This document shows positions 37,787 through 43,683 of a stretch of DNA of 43,683 bases, one piece after another. The notes under the pieces are model-generated. The model made no database searches. It was given only the letters and a program-made list of their open reading frames with translations, and had not been told where the DNA came from. A program made the translations under genes and the position numbers. Source of the stretch: an uncultured Clostridia bacterium (GTDB lineage Bacteria > Bacillota > Clostridia > Peptostreptococcales > Anaerovoracaceae); assembly GCA_945644815.1 (NCBI GenBank), contig CALZFA010000002.1:1-43683 (forward strand). The letters run 5' to 3'. Numbering within the stretch: position 1 is the stretch's first letter; each line of letters begins with the position of its first letter.

Positions 37787-38140
37787 CTATTCCTCCGGAA
37801 TAATAAGAATCGTCCCTACCAGCATATTATACGGGTCTATGTCCGGGTTTGCACGCATGAGATTATCCAATCTCACGCCATGCCTTTTTGCAATTAAGTA
37901 CAGTGTGTCGCCTGCGACCACGGTATGGGTTTTGCGTGGCAGTTCTTCTTCTCTGTCAGGAAGCTGGTCCTCTGTCCCCGGTATACATAGCCTGGTGCCG
38001 ATCTGAAGATTGTACGGATTATCGATATCGTTGACCTTCATAAGCAGACTGACAGGAAGTTCATATTTTTCGGCGATAGAATATAGTGTATCGCCCTCAC
38101 TGATGGTATAAACATCAATGCAAACAAGGGTGCTAGTCAT
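37787..38140 (-). CDS. Double LysM domain protein
   Basis: YTISEGDTLYSIAEKYELPVSLLMKVNDIDNPYNLQIGTRLCIP and HTVVAGDTLYLIAKRHGVRLDNLMRANPDIDPYNMLVGTILIIP. Confidence 0.9.
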   Translation of the reverse strand: MTSTLVCIDVYTISEGDTLYSIAEKYELPVSLLMKVNDIDNPYNLQIGTRLCIPGTEDQLPDREEELPRKTHTVVAGDTLYLIAKRHGVRLDNLMRANPDIDPYNMLVGTILIIPEE

Positions 38141-38255
38141 AAAAAACCACCTTTCAAAAAGGCAAATGCCAGATTTCTTTATTATATAATATTTCGCAGA
38201 AACAAAAAATGTGATAAAATGAATGCAATAATTTCATATTTGAAAGGAAAAGGAA

Positions 38256-38978
38256 ATGAGAGAAAAAATTCAGAGGCTTTTCAGGAACGTCAACCCGGCA
38301 ATGATTGCGGTAATCCTGATTCTTCTTGCCGATAATATACTGAACAATAACATGACAGTGGGACAGTGGCTGTATTCAAAGATAATAATACTTCCGGGAA
38401 TTATCATAGGATTGACATTTCACGAGGCGGCGCACGGCTATGCATCCTGTTTTTTGGGAGATCCCACACCGAAGCTGCAGGGAAGGCTTACTTTGAATCC
38501 ATTTAAGCACATGGATCCTGTAGGCTTCATAGCGCTGCTTTTTGCCGGATTCGGCTGGGGTGTTCCTGTACAAATTGATCCCAGATATTACAAACACAAA
38601 AGGATAGATGAGTTCATTGTTTCAATTGCAGGTGTCGCAACCAACTTTATAATTGCGGCAGTGGTTGCCTTTATTATAAAAATGGCGACAAAAAGTATGT
38701 CCTATGAATTTTACGCAGGTATAGGCGGAACCATTATTGAAATTTTAGTTTATATAGTTGCGATTAATATAATTCTGATGATATTTAATCTGCTCCCTGT
38801 ACCGCCGCTGGACGGGTTCGGCATTCTTACGCAGATTTTTAATCTGAGAAAGTACAGCTGGTATTATACATTATATAACAATGGTTTTTTAATTCTTATG
38901 GTGATGATTATCTTCAATATCACCGATAAGATAATAGACCCGCTGTATGAGTTTTTCATGAATCTGCTTCTGTGGTAG
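38256..38978 (+). CDS. Site-2 protease (M50) family protein
   Basis: TFHEAAHGYASCFLGDPTPKLQGRLTLNPFKHMDPVG and NLLPVPPLDGF. Confidence 0.92.
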   Translation: MREKIQRLFRNVNPAMIAVILILLADNILNNNMTVGQWLYSKIIILPGIIIGLTFHEAAHGYASCFLGDPTPKLQGRLTLNPFKHMDPVGFIALLFAGFGWGVPVQIDPRYYKHKRIDEFIVSIAGVATNFIIAAVVAFIIKMATKSMSYEFYAGIGGTIIEILVYIVAINIILMIFNLLPVPPLDGFGILTQIFNLRKYSWYYTLYNNGFLILMVMIIFNITDKIIDPLYEFFMNLLLW

Positions 38979-39006
38979 GGTTTGTGACGAAATCTTCATA
39001 TATTTG

Positions 39007-39033
39007 TTAGCACTCTAACATATAGAGTGCTAA
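39007..39033. promoter_or_regulatory. CIRCE element (HrcA operator)
   Basis: TTAGCACTC-taacatata-GAGTGCTAA exactly matches the CIRCE consensus with N9 spacer, upstream of clpB. Confidence 0.95.
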
Positions 39034-39040
39034 TTTTCTC

Positions 39041-39069
39041 TTTACTTTTTGATTTTTTGGGTATATTAT
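39041..39069 (+). promoter_or_regulatory. Putative clpB promoter (TTTACT-N17-TATTAT)
   Basis: TTTACT 39041-39046, TATTAT 39064-39069. Confidence 0.45.
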
Positions 39070-39109
39070 ATATGTATCGAGATAAAGAAGGAAAAAGGGA
39101 GGGAAAGAG

Positions 39110-41704
39110 ATGAACATAGAAAAATATACGCAGAACGCACAGCAGGCCATAATGGACTGCCAGAACATAGCTATTTCAGAAGGACATCAGATGCTGGACG
39201 GAGAACACCTTCATCTTGCACTGATGATGCAGAAAGAGGGACTTATTCCTAAACTGATAAAGTTTATGAACATAGACCCGACTTCCATAATTGCAGATCT
39301 CCAGGAGGAAATGGAAAAGCTGCCGAAGGTTTCCGGAGCTGCTGACAATATGTATTCGTCCAGAAGACTTTCGCAGATTCTTATGCGAGCCGAAAAAATT
39401 GCGGATGATTTCAAGGATGAGTATGTCAGTGTAGAACATCTTTACCTGGCACTTTTAGAGGAAAGGGGCACGCCAAGTGCAAAGATTTTCTCAAAGTTCG
39501 GCATTGACAAGAATAAATTTCTGGATGCGCTTTCAAAAGTAAGAGGAAATCAAAGGGTTACAAGTCAGAATCCTGAGGACAATTATGATGCTCTTAACAA
39601 GTACGGCCGTGACCTGGTGGAAATGGCAAGGGAAGGAAAGCTTGACCCTGTGATCGGACGAGATGCAGAAATCAGACATGCCATACAGATCCTTTCCAGA
39701 AGAACTAAGAACAACCCTGTGCTCATCGGTGAGCCGGGTGTAGGTAAGACCGCAGTAGTAGAAGGACTGGCCCAGCGTATTCTCAACGGCGATGTGCCGG
39801 AAGGCCTGAAGGATAAGACAATATTTGCACTGGACATGGGTGCCCTTATTGCTGGAGCCAAGTTTAGGGGAGAATTCGAGGAAAGACTGAAGGCTGTCCT
39901 CAACGAAGTTGAAAAATCTGAGGGAAGAATTATTCTTTTCATAGATGAGATTCATAACATTGTAGGTGCAGGCAGGACCGAAGGCTCCATGGATGCAGGC
40001 AACCTGCTGAAGCCTAAGCTGGCAAGGGGAGAACTCCACTGCATAGGTGCTACTACTCTTGACGAATACAGAAAGTATATCGAAAAGGATGCTGCACTTG
40101 AAAGAAGATTCCAGAAGGTTCTTGTTGATCAGCCTTCCGTTGAGGATACCATTTCTATACTGAGGGGCCTTAAGGAAAGATTTGAGATTCATCACGGCGT
40201 AAGGATTACCGACGGTGCTCTTATTGCCTGTGCAACACTTTCAGATCGTTATATCAGCGACAGATTTCTGCCGGATAAGGCCATTGACCTGATGGATGAG
40301 GCTGCAGCAAGGATAAGGACAGAGATAGACAGCATGCCTCAGGAACTTGATGAAATATCCAGAAAGATAATGCAGCTTGAGATTGAAAAACAGGCACTGG
40401 GCAAGGAGACAGACAAAGCCTCTGCTGCAAGACTTGCCACCCTTGAAAAAGAACTGGCAGCACTCAAAGAAGAGGATAAGTCCATGCGCGCCCAGTGGGA
40501 AAACGAAAAGAAAGCCATTTCCGAGGTCAAAGGCACCAAGCAGCAGATCGAAGAGGTTAAGCACCAGATGGAAGAGGCCGAAAGAAACTACGACCTCGAA
40601 AAACTGGCACAACTTAAATACGGTACTTTGCCGGAGCTGGAGAAGAAACTCGAAGCCGAAAAGGCTAAGGCTGACGGGGCAGGCGACAGCACGGAACGTC
40701 TCCTTAAAGAGGAAGTAACAGAAGAAGAAATTGCTGAAGTTATCAGTGGATGGACAGGTATTCCTGTAAGTAAGCTGGTTGAGACGGAAAGAGACAAACT
40801 CCTCAGACTGCCCGACATTCTTCATAAGAGGGTAATAGGTCAGGAAGAGGGCGTAAAGGCCGTCTCTGAAGCGATTTTGAGGGCCAGAGCAGGTCTTAAA
40901 GACGAGAACAGACCTATAGGTTCATTTATTTTCCTGGGACCTACGGGAGTAGGTAAGACAGAACTTGCAAAAGCACTTTCAGAGTCGCTGTTTGATACGG
41001 AAAAGAATATGATAAGAATCGATATGTCCGAATATATGGAAAAACATTCCGTATCCAGACTCGTGGGAGCACCTCCGGGATATGTAGGCTACGATGAAGG
41101 CGGTCAGTTGACAGAAGCAGTCCGCCGCAAACCATACAGCGTAATTCTATTTGACGAGATAGAAAAGGCCCATCCTGATGTTTTCAATATATTGCTCCAG
41201 CTTCTTGACGATGGCAGACTTACAGACAATCAGGGCAGAACCGTAGACTTTAAGAATACCATAATCATTATGACTTCTAATATCGGCAGCAGTGAACTGA
41301 TAGAAAACATGACCGAGGACGGTACTATTCCGGAAGAAGTCAAAGAAAAAGTCACCGGTGAGCTTAAGAACTACTTCAGACCGGAGTTCCTCAACAGGGT
41401 AGACGATATCATCGTATTCAGCGCTCTTACACGGGAACAGATCAAGAAGATAATCGATCTGTCTCTTGAGTCTCTGTCAAAGAGACTGGCTGACAGGGAG
41501 ATGACCCTTGAATTAACCGATGAAGCTAAGAACTTCATTGCAAATGAAGCCTATGACCCGCAGTACGGTGCAAGACCTGTAAAGAGATACCTGCAGAAGC
41601 ATATTGAGACGGAAATAGCTTCCATGATAATCAGAGGGGATTTGATTGACGGCAGCACCGTCACCATTGATTCTGATGGAGAAAAGTTGCTTTTTAAAGC
41701 GTAG
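39110..41704 (+). CDS. clpB: ATP-dependent chaperone ClpB
   Basis: Two AAA+ modules [18 protein letters not shown] and [17 protein letters not shown]; middle coiled-coil domain; Clp N-domain. Confidence 0.96.
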   Translation: MNIEKYTQNAQQAIMDCQNIAISEGHQMLDGEHLHLALMMQKEGLIPKLIKFMNIDPTSIIADLQEEMEKLPKVSGAADNMYSSRRLSQILMRAEKIADDFKDEYVSVEHLYLALLEERGTPSAKIFSKFGIDKNKFLDALSKVRGNQRVTSQNPEDNYDALNKYGRDLVEMAREGKLDPVIGRDAEIRHAIQILSRRTKNNPVLIGEPGVGKTAVVEGLAQRILNGDVPEGLKDKTIFALDMGALIAGAKFRGEFEERLKAVLNEVEKSEGRIILFIDEIHNIVGAGRTEGSMDAGNLLKPKLARGELHCIGATTLDEYRKYIEKDAALERRFQKVLVDQPSVEDTISILRGLKERFEIHHGVRITDGALIACATLSDRYISDRFLPDKAIDLMDEAAARIRTEIDSMPQELDEISRKIMQLEIEKQALGKETDKASAARLATLEKELAALKEEDKSMRAQWENEKKAISEVKGTKQQIEEVKHQMEEAERNYDLEKLAQLKYGTLPELEKKLEAEKAKADGAGDSTERLLKEEVTEEEIAEVISGWTGIPVSKLVETERDKLLRLPDILHKRVIGQEEGVKAVSEAILRARAGLKDENRPIGSFIFLGPTGVGKTELAKALSESLFDTEKNMIRIDMSEYMEKHSVSRLVGAPPGYVGYDEGGQLTEAVRRKPYSVILFDEIEKAHPDVFNILLQLLDDGRLTDNQGRTVDFKNTIIIMTSNIGSSELIENMTEDGTIPEEVKEKVTGELKNYFRPEFLNRVDDIIVFSALTREQIKKIIDLSLESLSKRLADREMTLELTDEAKNFIANEAYDPQYGARPVKRYLQKHIETEIASMIIRGDLIDGSTVTIDSDGEKLLFKA

Positions 41705-41710
41705 TATGAT

Positions 41711-41750
41711 AAAATATCCTTTCAATGAATGCATTGGGAGGATATTTTTT
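41711..41750 (+). promoter_or_regulatory. Terminator-like 17-bp hairpin overlapping mntP SD
   Basis: AAAATATCCTTTCAATG-aatg-CATTGGGAGGATATTTT then TT, immediately before ATG 41751; GGGAGG is in the 3' arm. Confidence 0.75.
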
Positions 41751-42326
41751 ATGGGATTCTTTGAGATATTCATGATAGGTGTGGGTCTTTCCATGGATGC
41801 TTTTGCTGCATCAGTATGTAAAGGGCTTAACATGCGCCGTATGAATATAAAGAACATGCTGGTAATAGGCTTGTTTTTCGGAGGCTTTCAGGCATTGATG
41901 CCTGCCGTAGGCTGGGTACTGGGCAAACAGTTTGAAAACTATATAACCAGTGTGGATCATTGGGTCGCCTTCGCACTCCTTGTATTTATCGGCGGTAAGA
42001 TGATATATGATGTTTTCGAAGATAAAGGTGAAGATGATTACGGCGAAAAGACGGACAGAGTTGATGTAAAAGAAATTTTCACCCTGGCAATAGCGACCAG
42101 TATAGACGCATTGGCCGTGGGGATTTCATTTGCATTTTTACAGGTGGATATTGTAAAGGCAGCATCTGTAATAGGAATTACAACTTTTCTGCTGTCGGCA
42201 GCCGGAGTTGCCGTAGGAAATATCTTCGGGGCAAAATACGAAAAAAAGGCCACCCTTGCAGGCGGCATCATACTTGTACTGATCGGATTGAAAATTCTTC
42301 TGGAGCATACGGGAGTTTTGGGTTAA
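41751..42326 (+). CDS. mntP: Manganese efflux pump MntP
   Basis: IGVGLSMDAFAASVCKGL ... ATSIDALAVGISFAF, six-TM duplicated motif. Confidence 0.93.
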   Translation: MGFFEIFMIGVGLSMDAFAASVCKGLNMRRMNIKNMLVIGLFFGGFQALMPAVGWVLGKQFENYITSVDHWVAFALLVFIGGKMIYDVFEDKGEDDYGEKTDRVDVKEIFTLAIATSIDALAVGISFAFLQVDIVKAASVIGITTFLLSAAGVAVGNIFGAKYEKKATLAGGIILVLIGLKILLEHTGVLG

Positions 42327-42346
42327 GGCACGCAAAGAAGAAAAAT

Positions 42347-43006
42347 CTATTTACGACGAAGCATGGATTTGTATGCGTGAATTTGCGCAGCTTCGTAGCC
42401 GGCATCAGGTTTTTTGTCCTTAAAAGCCATAAAAATCGCCCGATGTTCCTCAAGAACTGCGGGAAGGTAGTTTAAAGGATATTTGATGTTGATGTTGGCA
42501 TAACGAATAAAAAAATCATATCGCAGAAGAGTTTTTTCAAGTTCAGCGTTATGAGAAGCATTATATATTATGGCCTCGAATCCATGATTGATTTTTTTCA
42601 TCTTCTCAAAGTCTTCAGTGGCAGTATAGAACTCCATAAAATCGAATGTTTCTTCCAGCATAGCCATTTCTTCTGTTGTAATCCGTTCTATGGCCCATTT
42701 TACACATTGCGGATAAAGGAGGCTTTTCATATAAAAAAAATCGTCTATATCCCGTTCTGTTACACCTGTGACAAAAGCACCCCGGTTTGGAATGAGACGA
42801 ATGAGGCCGAAAGAAGATAATTGGTTTAGAATTCCACGGATGGGAGTACGGCTCATAGCGTATTTGTCGCATAATGTGTGCTCAATGATACGCTGCCCGG
42901 GTCTTAAGACCCCTGTAAGGATGTCGATAGCGATAGATTCTGCAACTATTTCGGAAGCAGGACGGTTATCCTGATAGTTGTTATTGAGGAAATCAAGATC
43001 AAGCAT
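42347..43006 (-). CDS. GntR family (FadR/FCD type) transcriptional regulator
   Basis: N-term wHTH ASEIVAESIAIDILTGVLRPGQRIIEHTLCDKYAMSRTPIRGILNQLSSFGLIRLIPNRGAFV plus helical FCD-like domain. ATG at 43006 preferred over the longer ORF. Confidence 0.9.
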   Translation of the reverse strand: MLDLDFLNNNYQDNRPASEIVAESIAIDILTGVLRPGQRIIEHTLCDKYAMSRTPIRGILNQLSSFGLIRLIPNRGAFVTGVTERDIDDFFYMKSLLYPQCVKWAIERITTEEMAMLEETFDFMEFYTATEDFEKMKKINHGFEAIIYNASHNAELEKTLLRYDFFIRYANINIKYPLNYLPAVLEEHRAIFMAFKDKKPDAGYEAAQIHAYKSMLRRK

Positions 43007-43029
43007 GGAGTTTACTCCTTTTGTAATAT

Positions 43030-43045
43030 AAATTGTATACAATTT
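43030..43045. promoter_or_regulatory. Perfect 16-bp palindrome AAATTGTATACAATTT, candidate GntR operator
   Basis: Contains TTGTATACAA, typical of FadR/FCD-type GntR operators, upstream of the GntR gene. Confidence 0.7.
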
Positions 43046-43087
43046 TAACACTTTTTGCAGAAAAAAGTCAAGAAAGAGGTAATAGTT

Positions 43088-43683
43088 TTGCTGAAAAAAA
43101 ATGAGATAAAAGAAGTTCTGGACATATTGGATAAGACTTATCCTGAGGCTGAATGTGCTCTTCACCATCAAAATGTATTTCAGCTTATTGTGGCGGTTGC
43201 TCTGTCGGCCCAGACGACGGACAAGTCGGTGAATATGGTGACTCCGGCTTTATTTGAAAGATATCCTGATGCTCATGCTTTGGCAGAGGCTGATGTCAGC
43301 CAGGTTTCCGAATATATAAAACGAATCGGAATGTACAAAACCAAAGCAAATAATATAGTGGGAATGGCTCAGAAGCTCGTATCTGAATACGGCGGACAGA
43401 TTCCTGAGGATTATGATGCTCTGGTGAGTCTGCCGGGAGTGGGAAGAAAGACGGCAAACGTGGTGCTTTCTGTGGGTTTCGGTCAGCAGAGAATAGCGGT
43501 TGATACTCATGTTTTCAGAGTGGCCAACAGAATAGGTCTCGTTCACGAAAAAGATGTTCTTAAGACGGAGCTGGCTTTGATGGAGCAGATCCCCGAGGAA
43601 AGGTGGTCAAGGACTCATCATAGCCTGATATTTCATGGCAGGCAGTGTTGTGACGCGCGTAAGCCAAAATGTGACGACTGCCC
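43088..43683 (+). CDS. nth: Endonuclease III, 3'-truncated by window end (TTG start)
   Basis: Read directly (not in ORF track): MLKKNEIKEVLDILDKTYPEAECALHHQNVFQLIVAVALSAQTTDKSVN...LPGVGRKTANVVLSVGF...VDTHVFRVANRIGL...HGRQCCDARKPKCDDCP. Confidence 0.93.
   Translation, partial: MLKKNEIKEVLDILDKTYPEAECALHHQNVFQLIVAVALSAQTTDKSVNMVTPALFERYPDAHALAEADVSQVSEYIKRIGMYKTKANNIVGMAQKLVSEYGGQIPEDYDALVSLPGVGRKTANVVLSVGFGQQRIAVDTHVFRVANRIGLVHEKDVLKTELALMEQIPEERWSRTHHSLIFHGRQCCDARKPKCDDC

Noticed and set aside
1-43683. CRISPR arrays, transposases, integrases or prophage genes
   Set aside because: No regularly spaced repeats and no recognisable mobile-element proteins were seen; the region is mostly core genes.

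Overview
The window is a gene-dense segment of a spore-forming Firmicutes (Clostridia-like) chromosome; spoIVA, the T-box, CIRCE and gene order support this. Almost all genes are on the + strand. In order it contains: a truncated, possibly frameshifted XRE regulator; GtrA and TetR genes behind a palindromic operator candidate; a catabolic-looking operon (class-III aminotransferase, FGGY kinase, double class-II aldolase, HAD phosphatase, thiN, DUF362, rubredoxin-GltB domain protein); a candidate type I toxin-antitoxin locus absent from the ORF track (29-aa hydrophobic peptide plus antisense RNA); T-box-valS; folC; GNAT; a ThrE-type exporter pair; a tandem OB-fold protein; glyA; tRNA-Ala; an Rrf2 regulator; plsX-rnc-smc-ftsY-der-plsY-gpsA-miaB; Na/Pi cotransporter; spoIVA; MFS; an ATP-grasp/MurT-like/GatD-like cassette in which the GatD-like protein appears to lack its catalytic Cys and His; LysM protein; M50 protease; CIRCE-clpB; mntP behind a 17-bp hairpin that buries its SD; a GntR regulator; and a partial nth. 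The most interesting loci are the type I TA locus at about 9.93-10.25 kb and the ATP-grasp/MurT/pseudo-GatD cassette at 34.5-37.7 kb. All calls were made by reading the sequence; no database search or folding program was run.
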